NCBI GenBank assembly: GCA_002964805.2
Contig: PUDQ02000015.1
Span: forward strand, 354,920-418,919
Source of the DNA: Trametes villosa
Lineage: Eukaryota > Basidiomycota > Agaricomycetes > Polyporales > Polyporaceae
Length of the DNA: 64,000 nt
Direction of reading: 5' to 3'
Numbering within the stretch: the stretch's first letter is position 1; each line of letters begins with the position of its first letter. The notes under the pieces were generated by a model. The model had not been told where the DNA came from and searched no databases. It saw nothing but the letters and a program-made list of their open reading frames with translations. Made by a program: the position numbers and the translations under genes. Below are positions 1 through 12,430 of this stretch, one piece after another.

Positions 1-1886
1 GTGGATGAACTGTGCGAGGAAACTGCAATGACTCACCTCGACCGCCTGAAACATGGCCTAGGAGGGTGGCGTGGGCGACGTTGGGCCGAGGGCGAGGCGG
101 CGGCAGGACAGGATAGCCGGGAGAGAGGAATCCGTGCAGTTCCAGAAACCGGGTCTGGTCTTGCGTGTACGACTCGGAAGGAGTGTCCCCAAAGAACTGT
201 TGGAAGTCGCAAAGGATATCCCTCTTGTGAGGATGGGGAGCGGCTTCGAGTCGGAGTCCATGATGAACCTGCATGCCATACGGAAGGAATGCTGAGCGTG
301 CTGTTTGGGCTGTATATCACACAAAGCACTCACAATCTTGGGCTTCACCGAGCGCGGTGGCGTCGTCGTCGTGTCGGACGCCACCGAACTGGCCATCGGT
401 GGCGAGTCGCCGGAAGTCGATGAACGAGATTCGGATCGCTTGCGCTTCCGTTGGCCTCGGGGTCGCTTGTTGTAGGGATCGCGGTGCGCAGCCTTCTGCG
501 TCCTGCGGAGCTCGAGTGCTAGCGAGGTGTGCTGCTGAGGGCCGTCGGGAAGCCCGATGTGGGACGTGTCGACAGTGGGGGTTCCGAGGACTAGGAGCGG
601 AGGCGTCGTGAGTGCCGCCTGAAAGACCTTGAAATGTACATGTTCTTCCACCTAGTCGTCGGGAAGGAGCACAATCAGCCTCGTCCGCAACACGCTCAGG
701 AGGAACCTACGGGGACGTTGCGGGCAATTTCCGTCTGTATGGCCTTTCCGGCACACATCGTGAATGGGCGACCGCTGGGACCAAGAACTCGTTGTGGCGC
801 TGAGGTGAAGAGCGAGAGCTTGGGGGACGTTCTCTGTTGGTAGGTGCCAGGACAGGGCGCCACCGTTGAGGCTAAGGCCCGACGCCGTGGTCCTTGTACT
901 TTCGAACCACCACGGTCGGAGTTCAAGAACCCAGGTATCGAGAAGTCTATAACATAGCATCAGAGCCGTGCGCGAGAAGTTCCCGCACCGCCCCACACGT
1001 GTATCAGACCGTGCCAGAACTCCGTCTACATGTCCCGAGCGGAGGTCTGCACCAAGCTCGATCAATTGCGAGAGCAGAGAACTCCGACGTGACGACCTGG
1101 GCCGAATACACGAAATCGGACGCCTCTGGGCTGGTGCTGCGCGACGGAGGCCGTGCCAGCCCGGAAGCGTCGTTGTTGTATTTTCCTAGGGTCTTCCGAC
1201 GGCTACCGGGGTCGCACGGAATGCTTCCTATGGCGATGTTGAACGGGGTCGCGCCTGTCCATGACGCCTCAAGGCAACATGGCGGTCCATATTGTGAGGA
1301 TTTTCGGAAATCAGGCAATTCCCATAGTTAAAGGACCTATAAGGGGGATTATGAGCGCACGGTTGGTTTTCAGGCACAGGTGCGCATGCAACGAGTTTTC
1401 AAGGACCGGCGTGGAAGGCGGTGCTTTGCGGATAGCCGGTATGCATGCAGCATTGTCGAGAGCATTCCAAGGTTCGGAGCGGTTGTCATAGCGCGAATAG
1501 TCATGTCGACGATAGGTGATTAGAGGCGCAGAGGGGCGTTCCGCACTGGACAAGGGTGGCGAGGGACCAACGAGGGACCGAGACGCGTACGGGCGCTAAA
1601 CCCGCCTTCATGAACCACGCAAGCGATTCCCAATCGGGAACGAAGGAGATCCGAGTTGGCAGCCACCTCCAGCCATCCTCCGAGTTCAAGTTCCTCGTCA
1701 GCTTTCCCGTGTGTCCTCTCCGGTCTCTATGCATAAAACGTGCACAGATGAGCGATTTTTTGAGTCGCACGGCTCAGGATGTGTTTTCCTACAGTGACCC
1801 TGTCTCGCTACCCGAAGCTCCTGCGATCAAGCTGTCGGTGAAGTTACGAGCCCGTCACACTCAGATGATACTTACCAGTACAAACG
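1..1886. other. Left-end region without an assignable gene
   Basis: Reading frames on both strands are open for up to about 200 codons, but none shows a recognisable domain or a convincing chain of exons. The best candidate is on the minus strand between 651 and 58; it has a basic Arg/Lys/Ser-rich stretch resembling a nuclear localisation signal but no in-frame ATG near its 5' end, so it could be one exon of a gene whose other exons I cannot place. Confidence in any gene model here is low. Confidence 0.25.
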
Positions 1887-1896
1887 AAAAGAAAAA
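1887..1896 (-). terminator. Probable RNA polymerase III terminator of tRNA-Gln
   Basis: On the minus strand, about 20 nt after the tRNA 3' end, there is a T-rich run (TTTTTCTTTT), the usual Pol III stop signal. Confidence 0.7.
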
Positions 1897-1914
1897 CTCG
1901 ACGAACTCTACAGA

Positions 1915-1992
1915 GGTACTACCAGGAATCGAACCTGGGTTTTGGGAACCTACGGTCAGAATCCCAAGTGATAACCGCTACACTGTAGTACC
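1915..1992 (-). tRNA. tRNA-Gln (anticodon CUG) with a 7-nt intron
   Basis: The minus strand folds into a full cloverleaf. The acceptor stem GGTACTA pairs with TAGTACC, the D stem is GTG/CAC, the anticodon stem TGGGA/TCCCA, and the T arm CCAGG-TTCGATT-CCTGG. The anticodon loop reads TTCTGA, giving CUG (Gln). Seven extra bases sit at the canonical intron site, after the base 3' of the anticodon. The mature tRNA is 71 nt before CCA addition. It lies downstream of the glycerol kinase gene on the same strand. Confidence 0.9.
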
Positions 1993-2146
1993 AACACCAG
2001 GGAAACCCGCAGGCAAATCCGATGTGCGCCGTGCACGCTCGCAGAATTACAAGTATGTCGTTATACATAACTTATACAGAAGATTGACTAGGTATACAAG
2101 CATTCGTACTGCTTCTCAGCACCCCTCTCACATGCGTGCTCGGTGC

Positions 2147-4410
2147 CTACTCGTCGACACCCTCCTCCCATCCGAGGGAGCGCTCGACGGCGCGCTTCCA
2201 GCCCTGCCAACGCTTCTCGCGCTCGGGCTCCGGCATCGCGGGCGTGAACTCGAGGCTGCCCTTCGTGTTCACCTCCGCGAGCGTCTCCGGCTTGCTGATG
2301 TCCCACCCGAACAGACGTATCGCCGAACCCGCCAGGAGGGCTGAGCCGAGCGCAGTCGACCTACAAGCGTCCACATGTCAGTCTCTGGCACATGCAGAAG
2401 AGGGGGATCGCGGGGAGAGGAGAAGGAGGAAGACGAGCGAAGGGACGTGGACGTACTCGCGCATCTCTGGCCGGATGACGGTGAAGCCGCCGAGGTCAGC
2501 GAGGACGGACATGACCTTGTCGCCGTTCGTCATGCCGCCATCGACCATTAGGTGCTTCAGGTCTGCGTTCGAGTCGAGCTTCATGCTCTCCAGGATCGCG
2601 CGCGTCTGGAAAGCGTTCGCCTCGATCGTCGCAAGGCAAATGTGCGCCGGGGTGGTATACGCCGAGAGACCTGCCCAACCGTGTTCGGTGAGCGAATAAA
2701 CGGGAAAGGAAAGGTGAAGGCGGCGTACCGATGAGAAGACCAGCCGCTCCGGGGTCCCAGTAGGGCGCGAGCAGACCGGAGAAGGCGGTGACGAAGTAGA
2801 CGCCTCCGGTGTCGGGCACGGACTCTGCGAGCGTGTTGACTTCTGGCGCGGAGTCGACCATCTTCATGGAGTCTCGAAGCCTGCAGACTGGGTTAGCATG
2901 GAACCTAGGAACGAGACCGCGTTAAGGAACTCACCACTTGATGGCACTGCCGGCCACCGAGACTGAGATGGAGAGTCAAAACGCGATCCAGGGCACGGAA
3001 GGAACGGGTACGTACTACTGCCTTCAAGAGCATAGATGGGCTTGTTGTTTCCGTCCCGGTATGCGACCTGCGGAAATAGGTCAGCAAGGCGGAAAGCTGC
3101 ACGTGAAACTCGTGCTTACCGTAGATAGAAGACCATGCCCGCTCGTCACGATATCCTCGCCCGTGCAGAAGAGGAGGAACGCGCCGGTGCCATACGTGCA
3201 CTTCGCCTCGCCCTGCTTCAGACACTTGTTGCCCACGAGCGCCGCCTGCTGGTCACCCGCAAGACCAGCGATCTTCACGCCCTTGAGGGGCCCGTACGCG
3301 AGCTCGCCGTACACCTCGGACGAGGAGACGATCTTAGGAAGGACAGAATCCTTGATCTCGAAGAAGTTCAGAAGGACGGGGTCCCACTCTAACGTGCCGA
3401 GATTCATGAGCAGTGTGCGAGACGCGTTCGTTACATCGGTAATGTGGAGGTTCGCCTCGGTGCCGCCGGTCAACCGCTAAAATGCCGGGATTTAGATCCT
3501 GTCCCCGCATAAATATGGCGATACGCACGTAAACGATCCAGGACTCGACGGTGCCGAACATGAGGTCATCCTCCTCGTGCGCCTTCCGGACGTTGTCGTA
3601 GTGGCCGATCATCCATCGCAGCTTCATCGCCGAGAAGTAGGTCGAGATCGGAAGCCCGGACCTGCACACGAGGCGCCAGGACGATCTGAGCACGGATCTT
3701 CGCGCACACAATGACATCACCGGCTAAGACTCACAGCTGCCGGAGCGCCTGGATGCCCTCCTCGCCCTTCTTGAACTCGCCGGGCTTGACCTCGATGCCG
3801 ACGGTCTGCAGCTTGTACTCGAAGTGCGCGACGGTGTTCTTCGTGCGCGAGTCGTCCCACACGATCAGGCGGCACAGCGGCTTGCCCGTCTTGCGGCTCC
3901 AGGCCACCGCGCTCTCACGCTGGTTCGTGATGCCTGTCACCCGCGCGAGTGAGATGCAGCCCCGGAGACAGTCACTTGACCGCGTCAGGGACGGGGAAGG
4001 GGACGAGACGCACCGATGACCTTGATGCTCTCCTTGGCCCACCCGGCCGCCTCGAGCGCCTTGGACGCCTCGGCGATGCAAGCATCGCAGCTCTCCATCA
4101 GCTCATCGGGGTCCTGTTCGTGCCAGCTGCGAGAGCGTAGTGAGCAAGCGTTTCCCGCGGATGGATCGCGCGACGTACCTGGGTTCGGGGTAGTACTGTG
4201 GGTACTCTAGCTGGTGCTCGGCGACGATGTTCGCATATTTGTCGAAGACGAGGAAGCGTGTTGAGCTAGAGAGCGGGAGTCAGACGACCCGTACACATTC
4301 CGACCAGCATCGGACAGCCCGAGGAAGGCGAGGTCGAGGTCAAAGACGAAAACGCACGTTGTTCCGCAATCGAGGGAGCCGACGAACTCGCCTTGCTTGA
4401 GGTTGGCCAT
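2147..4410 (-). CDS. GUT1: Glycerol kinase (FGGY family), multi-exon
   Basis: Phosphorylates glycerol with ATP to glycerol 3-phosphate, the first step of glycerol use. The start gives [18 protein letters not shown], the FGGY phosphate-binding loop, and exon 1 (4358-4410) splices into [17 protein letters not shown]. Further family blocks follow in order: ITNQRES, the VWDDSRT block, an [20 protein letters not shown] block, [31 protein letters not shown] and the [12 protein letters not shown]-binding block. The C-terminus, about 60 residues past the last block, ends GWEEGVDE. There are about ten exons with introns near 50-60 nt. One conserved-block spelling is off: where most glycerol kinases have W.D.R, the W and D..R are present, so nothing is missing. 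It seems intact. The tRNA-Gln lies 155 bp beyond the stop. Confidence 0.95.
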
Positions 4411-5445
4411 GGTGGTGGGGAGAAGAGGGCGGGGGTGGGGGAAGAGAGGGAAATGGTGGGCGGGGTGGCGAGGAGGAGCGCGTATTTGAATCTCGCAGTG
4501 CACCCGCCGGGCTTGCGCTGCTGGGTGCGCAGGCTGCCGCGCTCAGCATCGCAGAATCAGGGGGAACGATAGGAAGCCGTCGCGCGATCGCGCTCCCGCC
4601 GAGCCGGCCCCCGGCCCGAGCCGTCAGCTGACCGGGGTAAACCTGGGGTAGCCCCGCCCCCATCGCCTTCTCGTCCCGCTTTCTTTGCGAAGAATGCTCG
4701 GGAGTTCGTAACGTCCCCGCTACCCCTGCCCCTTTTCCCCGGCTCGCGCAAGCCACAGCAAAAGTAAACCCATTAACACCAGCAGGGTGAGATAGCATAG
4801 CCCGAACGCGCCGTGTAAATGGTACAAGGTGGACGCACTCCGTCATCTTGCCCCGCCGCCCGGTGAGTATACTTTACGCGTCGGCCGGACGCTCTTTCCG
4901 TAGCAGGTCCCGCGCCGGGAGGTTCGATCGGGGAGCATAACACCCGCTCCGGCCAGGTCCCATCACGCTGTATCATATGCCATTATGCGTCCTCTAATAC
5001 TCCTGATCGGAATCGGGCAATCGATCCCGCGGGTCCTGTCTGCAGAAGCCGTCAGGAGGTGTTCGGCCGACCGTAGATGCGATACAACACATTCGGAGGG
5101 ATTGGAAGCGTTCGAGGATACCGAGCTTCCACTGCTTCGCTCTTCCGACGCATCCGAGCCAGTAGTACTGTCTGTGGCAACCGCATACTGGCTTGGACAC
5201 GGACGCAGACATTCGTGTCCAACGGAGCACGAAGCAACTGCCTGCAGAGAGCCACGAGCGCAGCAGTGGAACTGAGATGCACGAAGGGAACCACAACGAA
5301 CCGCCGGTATCCAGAGAACGCTCCCACTCCCACTGCTGTCTCAGCAAGACGCTGATACCCCGCACTCACCTAGCCTCCCCACATTCTCCCCCGCATAGGC
5401 GGGGCGAGAACACGTAAGTACACGCACACGACCGGCGCCCAGCGC
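4411..5445. other. Intergenic region upstream of GUT1
   Basis: It holds the glycerol kinase promoter (pyrimidine-rich on the coding strand next to the ATG) and the 3' flank of the mannosidase gene. Short open frames occur on both strands without domains or codon structure; I see no gene. Confidence 0.5.
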
Positions 5446-8251
5446 TCAGCGCGCAATGCCGAACTTGTGCTTCTCCCACTCGCTCCACTTGAACACCGGC
5501 AGCGGGTGCGCCTCCGTGTTGAACACCCACTTGTCCAGCGGCACCGGGTCCGCGCTCGTGAACAGCAGGTACAGGTACTTCAGCCTGCGCCACGACGTCA
5601 GTCAGCTCACACAGCTTCTCGCAGCGGACGCGAGCGAGCGATCGATCGGGAGAGGAGAGGAGAGGACGCACGTCTCGGCGAGGAAGTAGCTCGGCTGGTC
5701 GTCCATCTTCACGCCCGGGGTCTGCGTGACCTTGCGGAGGCTCGCGTAGCCCGAGTTCGTCCGCGTCTCGCGCTCGATGGCCTCGAAGATCGCCCACCCG
5801 CGCTCCCGCCAGACCGGGTTGCCCGTCGTGCGCCACATGATGTAGATCGACTCGATCGTCTGCGACGCGTCCAGCGGCCCCGTCAGCACTCGGCATACAC
5901 ACGGCACTCGCGGGTCCGAACGGACACTCACCTCGGGGCGGAGGAAATACTCGGCGCGGCGGACGACGTAGTCCCAGGGCCCGTCCGCGACCGTCGCCTT
6001 CTCCGGGCGCGTATAAAGGATCGGCTGCTTCTCGCCCAACCCCGGGAGAGGCCCGCGCTTCCCGCCCTTGCGCCACGCCTCGAGCGCGTCGATCCACAGC
6101 GTGCCCTTGCGGTCCTGCACCTTGCCGAACTCGCGGCGGTCGTGCGCCATCGCGACGACCTCGGGCCCGAGCCCGCTCGGCTGGTCCGCGTACATCAGCC
6201 AGCAGCTCGTCGCGAGCCCCTCGGCGGCCGCCATGTGCAGCGAGCGCAGGTCGTAGTTGGAGAGCAGGTCGTACTGCCGCCGGGCTTCGGGGTTCAGCTT
6301 GGACGGGTCGATGTCGGCGAGGGTAATGTCGGCCTGGTGCGCACCGAGCGCGAGCAGGCCGGGGAAGAAGCAGGCGAGGTGCTCGAAGTTGTGCGAGGCG
6401 GAGAAGGACTTCCCGCTCGTCTCGGTGACGTAGAGGAGCCCGCGGTTGGGCGTGATGTAGAGCAGGCGGGTGAGCACCTCGTTCATACTCAGCAGGTCTG
6501 TTCGTCGGTCAGTGAGGAAGGTGTGCGCCGACGGGTGGGTACATACACATCTCGAGGTTCTCAATGTCAGTCTTTCCGGTCAGCAGATGTTGCTTTAGGA
6601 GGTACTCGTGCCCGCTGTCTGCTGCGGCTCCCACCGAGCGCGACTCTATCACACGATATCCAACATATTAGCACATGCCGATGACGCCGAGAGGGTGACA
6701 TACCGCTCGTGGGCTTTCCGGTGCTCAGGTGCCAGTGCGTAGGGAACATCCCACCCTGGCGCTCCTCCATCGCATCAGCAAGCGTGGAGAGAAGCCTGCT
6801 CGCCTGCAGGGATGTGAGTGATTTGTTTGAGAAGATGCTCTTACCCATGCGAGCACACACCTTGTCATAATGTGTCTTGTTGCCCGTCGCATGCGCGGCG
6901 TACGTCCACTCCAGCTGACAGGATGCGACCTCCGCAAAGATACCGCTGAGACTCGGCGTGGTCGCCGACCTATAGGAGAACGATTCAGCGCCAGGACAGT
7001 CGCGACGTGAGTGCGTTGACTGACGTATTCGTGTTTACGCCAAATCTTGGTAGACCGTGGATCGTGTTGAACGCGGGCTCCAACAGCGTCGCTAGAAGGC
7101 TAGCACGGTCAAGCAAGATCTGCTCGCCGGAGAGCGCGTATGCGGCGAGCAGACCACCGAGATACCGGATGGCGGTCTCGAAGAAAGGCGCATATTGGGA
7201 CCGCGCCCACGCGCTGCCGTTCGCGGAGTTCCGGATCTGAGTGCACAAGTTCAATATCTGCAGCGGTAATGGCGAAGACTGGTGTAGATGGATGCCGGAG
7301 CGAGCTAATTTGCTGGACTTGTGCGACGATACTGCGGGCGGCGTGGCAATTTCCCTGGTATGTTGACAGGAGCTGCGCACGTACCGCCCATGTCGTGGAA
7401 CGGTGGTTGGGCGGGTGGGTGCTGCCATCTCGGCGCTGCCAACTGCCCGCCCATTGTGGATTGTTAACGCCACTGGTGTCCTTTCCTAGAGTTCTGACGT
7501 CTGAACTCGGCAGGAACTCTGGAGACAACGGGAGTCAACGCATATATGCGCTTGCCGTATAATCCTGGCCAGGAGCGGAGGAAATTGCCCAGAGAACAGG
7601 CCTAGAGTAACTCGGATGGCCGGCATGGAGAGCGGAAGGGCGCCAAGGCGGTCACACGTATGTGAGACGTCCGCGAGCCTTCGCAGAAGCGAAGAAGCAC
7701 CGAGGGGTTCGTCGCGGAAGTGGGAAGCCAGGCGTGTCCATGCTCCAGCGAGATGGAATGGTGTGAGAAGCCGGCTTACCTGACGGAAGTCTCCATGCTG
7801 GACGACAGGGAGCGCGTCCGCAAACTCGTCCCAGAGGCCCATTAGGACCATGGTGTCGAGGGAGTCGTACACGGACACGTTCCACCCGTTGAAGCTTGCG
7901 GACGGATCAACGGCCGTCGCGTCTGGGGTACTGCAAGGGTGCTTACTTGTTCACGCCCGTATGGGACAGTGGCCTGAGCTCATCGAAGCCCTTGGCGTAC
8001 TTCATGTACCCGCTATACGCATGGCGGAAGGCCTCCGTGACCTGGGCGGCGCGAGAGTCCCAGAGGGGCGACGAACTGTCGGAGACGCGGTCTTGGTTCG
8101 AGATAGAGTCTGTCCAGTGCGGCAGGATCTCGCCAGAGTGTGGTACCTGGACGTAGTACAGAGTGGAGACGACGAAGATGGCGGAGACCGCGGCCGCGAC
8201 ATAGCGCGTCGTCCTCGACCGGCTGAGTTGGAGGACGGTCTGAGCGAACAT
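5446..8251 (-). CDS. GH47 alpha-1,2-mannosidase, type II membrane protein
   Basis: Predicted to trim alpha-1,2-linked mannose from N-glycans in the ER or Golgi, or to act in ER-associated degradation. The N-terminus ([10 protein letters not shown]...) is a short cytosolic tail followed by one membrane anchor, [20 protein letters not shown], at about residues 14-33. Later exons carry GH47 blocks: [17 protein letters not shown], [14 protein letters not shown], the [23 protein letters not shown] block, [14 protein letters not shown] across a splice, and FNTEAHPLP near the end, whose Thr binds the catalytic calcium in this family. The protein ends FGIAR. I chose the ATG at 8251 because the frame continues upstream only to a stop without another ATG. 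Many short introns break the gene. It is divergent from the AP180-like gene. Confidence 0.92.
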
Positions 8252-8785
8252 GGGAGCGACGTGGTGGTGGTCGGGACTCACGGGAGCATCATCCTTTACG
8301 CCGACCTTGCTCGACTGCGGGTGGAGAGCGCGGCGTGTGCGAGGACCGCTGCGAGCAGGGGTGCGGGGAACGGCGGCGGGTGGGCGGTGGTGGGTGTTTG
8401 AGAGGGTATAGAGGAGAACGGTGGTATCTTAAGAGCAGGTGGTGGGATATTGAAGAGCCTTGGCATCTCGCCGAAACAACGCTCGGTCGAAACAATCCCA
8501 CCGCTCGCGATGCTGCTGCCGACACGGCCCAGCGCAGGCGAGCACTCGACAACCCCGTCTCCGGCCTCGGCCCGTCCCGCCGACGCGGCATCCCTCTGGG
8601 CGAAGGCCGCTGCCGCGTTCCGGCCGCCCGGCCGGCGACTGAGCGCCGGATTTGCGGCCGCGGTGAGGCCATTTCTGGCAGGTCCGGCGCTACCCAGCAG
8701 CTCCCGCCCAGCTCGCTGCTCGTCGCGCTCCTCATCCTGTACACTACTCCCCGCGTCGTCCCCGCCGCCGCCTGCGCCGCCCCCC
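8252..8785. promoter_or_regulatory. Shared promoter region of GH47 and AP180 genes
   Basis: The two genes start back to back, 534 bp apart. The stretch just before the AP180 ATG is C/T-rich on the plus strand, as is usual for fungal housekeeping promoters. No TATA box stands out. Open frames across it (for example minus-strand 8883-8296) look like GC-rich noise. Confidence 0.5.
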
Positions 8786-11700
8786 ATGACGAGCTTCGAG
8801 AAGACAGTCAAGCTGGCGTGCAAGCCCAAGGCCGCCCCGCCCAAATCCAAGGTGCGCAAATCCCGCCCCGCTCTGCTTCGCAATCGCGCTTCCCGATGGC
8901 CCGAGACTCATGTCAACGCCCTCGCAGTACCTCGACCCTATCATCGCCGCGACCTGGTCGGAGGACGGCGCGGTGCACGATGTGTGCAAGGCCCTCTCGC
9001 CGCGCTTCCGCGAGCCGAACGTCATCGTGAGTACAGCGTTTGTGCTGGCCCTCCTCTAGTAATCCCTCCGTAGGTTGTCTTCAAGGCGTTGATCGTTCTC
9101 CATACCATGATTCGGAACGGCGCCACAGACAACATCCTCCAATATCTCTCCTCTTCAGACGTGCTGAGGCTGCGCAACGTCTCGTCCGGTACCTGGGAAG
9201 GTGATTGTTGTGCAACTTCGATCGCTGTTCGCACTTGACCGACCTACGCCGGGTAGGGTACGCTGCCCCGGAGAACCTCCAGAACTACTCGAAATACTTG
9301 GATACGCGGATACGTGCATACCGCGAGCTCAAGCATGATGCGATTCGCGTGCAGTCGGAGACCAACCGGGATATGCGCAACTCCCAGGCGATTGATGAGG
9401 ACATGGACCACGGCGGCAGCACGCGGAAGCGCGGCAAGGCTGCACCCGCGCCTGCACCCACAAGTAACCTGCAGAGGAGCAAGACGACGGCTGGGCGGAA
9501 GCTGCGCGTGATGACGGTGGAGAAGGGCCTGCTTCGCGAGACGAAGATCGTCCAGAAGATGGTTGATTCCTTGGTTGAGTGCCGGGTACGTCGCCGGAAC
9601 GCGCTCCCACTGCACGCACGTTGCTCACGACGGCGGGCGTTCAGTTCTACCTCGATAACCTCGAGGACGAGTTGAACGTCACAGCACTCGCAATGCTCGT
9701 CAAGGACCTCCTCATCCTCTTCCAGGCTTGCAACGAAGGTGTCATCAACGTGCTTGAACACTACTTCGAGATGTCCCACATCGACGCCGAGGAAGCACTC
9801 GCTATCTACAAGCACTTCTGCAAACAGACAGAGCGCGTGGTGGAATATCTCGGTGTAGCAAAGAAGCTGCAGAACCTGCTCAACGTCCCGATCCCGAACC
9901 TTCGACATGTACGCCCGAGTATATTTGGAAGCAGTAGGCCACACTGACACGCGTTCCAGGCACCCGTCTCATTGGCCAGCTCTTTGGAGGAGTATTTGAA
10001 CGATCCCAACTTCGAGCAGAACAGGATCGAGTACAAGACTCAAAAAGACGCTGCAGAACGTAACGCGAGGCTTGGTATCAAGGCAGCTCCTAAGCCTGTG
10101 GAGAGTGGTACGTGGTGCCTTCGCACACGGTCTATGCATCGCTCACGCCGACCACAAACGCTGCAGCGCCTCCGCCGAAACAGCCTGAAGCGAGCTCCTC
10201 GTCGGACTCTGGAACGAAGACGCCGGGCCAGAAGGCCCTGATCGACTTCTTCTCCGCGATCGAGGAGGAACAACAGACCATGTTCAACCCCCAGACGAAC
10301 AGGTAAGCACGCACACCTACCATACCCGATAATGCCTCACCACGACGCAGCCCGACGAGCAACTACTTCCAGCAACAGGCCATGCACAACCCCTTCCAGC
10401 AACAGATGATGACCGGCGCCGCGTTCGCCGGCGCGCAGGCGTTCGGGCAGCAGGCGCAGCTGCAGGCGCAGCCCACAGGCTTCATGTACGCCCAGCACAC
10501 GGCCGTGCCCATGATGGGCGCGACGAACCCGTTCGGGATGCAGTCCGCGCAACAGCCCGGGCAACAGTTTCAGCCATTCCTCGCGCCCCAGCAGACGGGC
10601 TTCCTGCAGCCGCAGATGACAGGCGCGAACCCGTTCCGGCAGAGCACACTCTTCCCGCAGACGACGGGCATGCCGTCGTTTGGCCAGAACATGAGCGCGC
10701 CGCAGAGCAACAACCCGTTCCCCGTGCAGAACCAGCGGGCACCACCACCGCAGCAGCAGCCTCAACAACAACAGGCACCGCCACAGCAGCAGCAGTCGTC
10801 GTCGAACCCCTTCCCGAACTTTACCCAGTTCCAGCCGACGGGTATGGGCCAACAGCAGCAGGCCCCACAACCGACCGGCCAGCCGTCGTTCCCCTTCTCC
10901 AACCAGTTCACGGGCATGCCCGGCGCGTCACCGAACCAGCAGGGTGGGCCGACGATCGCGCAGCCGTTCGCTCAGCCGCCATCCACGGCAGGATCATCGT
11001 CTGGCCCGGTCCCGCAGCGCTCGGCGACGGCGCCACTCACCGGGCCCGCGCCGTCGTTCTCGTCTGGCTCGTCGGGCCCGCCGGCGGCGCAACCTGTGAA
11101 GACGCACCAGACTGGTTCTCGAAATCCGTTTGGGCAGCCGGTCGAGCCTGCGCCACCTGTTCCGCCTATCCCCAAGCAGCCTACGCTCTTGGATCTCGCT
11201 ATGGGGTATGGTAGCCAGAACAGCCAGCAGGGCCAGCAGGGCCAGCAGCAGCAACAGCAGCAACCAATGCAGACGGGTGCCTTCTCCTCGTCCGCGTTCG
11301 GCAACTTCGGGTCGAGTAGTCCTGGGGCGCAGCCGAGCGCGAACGGCGCGGGGACGAACAGCTCCATCATGGCGAGCGTCGCCTCCTCCTTCTCCTTCTC
11401 GAACAACGACTCGAAACCGGCCTCCTCCCAGCTGGGCTCCTCCTTCGCTTCCCCGCTCACCGCCCAGCCGACGTCGAGCACCACCTCGGGCTCGACGTTC
11501 TCCGACTCTCTTTTCTCCTCGCTCTCCTCGCAGCCCACGGGCGCGACGTCGCTCACGAACTCCACCGCGCCCTCCATCTCCGTCTCCCCCGCCGGCGCCG
11601 CGCCGCTGCGCCCGCAGACGACCGGCTTCAGCGGCCTCAAGGCGTTCAAGCCGTCGTCCTCGTTCGGCGCTGCGCTCCTCGAGTCGCTGCCGCCCATCCC

Positions 11701-12157
11701 CTCCAACCCCTCTAGCCCCGCGACGTCGCCTCCTGCTTCGAACCCCGGCTCGGCTCTCGGCTCGCAACCCACGGGCTTCCCTGGCCTCTCGGGGCAGCCA
11801 ACAGGGCTAGGAACGTCGTCATTAGGTGTTGGCCTGCGCCCGCAGGCGACGGGCACCGGGCCCCAGGCGAATCCCTTCCGTGCGTCGATGTTCTCGACGA
11901 CGGGGAACCCCATTGGTGGCGCGTTTGGTGGCGCAACGTCGGGCTCGCTGCTAGGCTCGACGTCAACTCCCTCGTTCGGCGCAGGCGGCGGCGGATTGGG
12001 CGCGGGCTCCTCGCCGTCGCCGTTCGGCCTCAACGCGAACGCCACGGGCGCGCCGTCATTTGGTGGCGGCTCGTTCGGCTTCGGCGGGAGCTTCGGCCAG
12101 AACCAGAACCAGCAGCAGCAGCAACAGCAGCAGGGCGGCACGGCGTCGCTCATCTGA
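8786..12157 (+). CDS. ANTH-domain clathrin adaptor (AP180/CALM, yeast YAP1801/1802 type)
   Basis: Endocytic adaptor: the ANTH domain binds PI(4,5)P2 and the tail recruits clathrin and EH-domain proteins. It begins MTSFEKTVKLACKPKAAPPK, whose Lys-rich helix is the lipid-binding site, then YLDPIIAATWSEDG, VVFKALIVLHTMIRNG, an NLQNYSKYLDTRIRAYREL block and a helical stretch (VEYLGVAKKLQNLLNVPIPN). Introns interrupt only the first ~330 codons. The last exon (from about 10350) encodes a disordered tail of about 600 residues rich in Gln, with repeated NPF (EH binding) and repeated short P-(Q)T-G units, plus polyglutamine tracts. It ends GGTASLI. The length of about 900 residues suits the family in basidiomycetes. 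Intact. Confidence 0.93.
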
Positions 12158-12430
12158 TCTCTCTCCTGCTCGCTGCTCTCCCTTCTCATCACCATCGCCC
12201 TTCGCTCCTTGCTTTCTCGTACTTATTCGCGATCCACGACCCGCTACGGGCCCTGGTCCCCCGCCTCTCCTTCTCGTGTAGCCTCACGCTTTCTGCGCTC
12301 CTTTCTTCTTTTCACGACGCACATGCTTTCGCTTTCGATACGTCGACACGGACATCCTATTGGGCGGGCTGGTGGAGGGCCCAGGCGTGGAGGGCGGGAA
12401 GGGGATGGGAACGAGGGGAGAGGTTACTGG

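Noticed and set aside
1915..1992. A tRNA on the plus strand
   Set aside because: The plus-strand string lacks the D-arm and T-arm consensus in order; all conserved elements read on the minus strand.
4340..4846. Minus-strand frame with poly-Pro upstream of glycerol kinase
   Set aside because: It overlaps the GUT1 start and pyrimidine-rich leader in another frame; composition explains it.
10972..12195. Long minus-strand frame opposite the AP180 tail (407 codons)
   Set aside because: It is the reverse shadow of a GC-rich low-complexity exon; the plus frame has NPF and polyQ repeats and continues a spliced ANTH gene.
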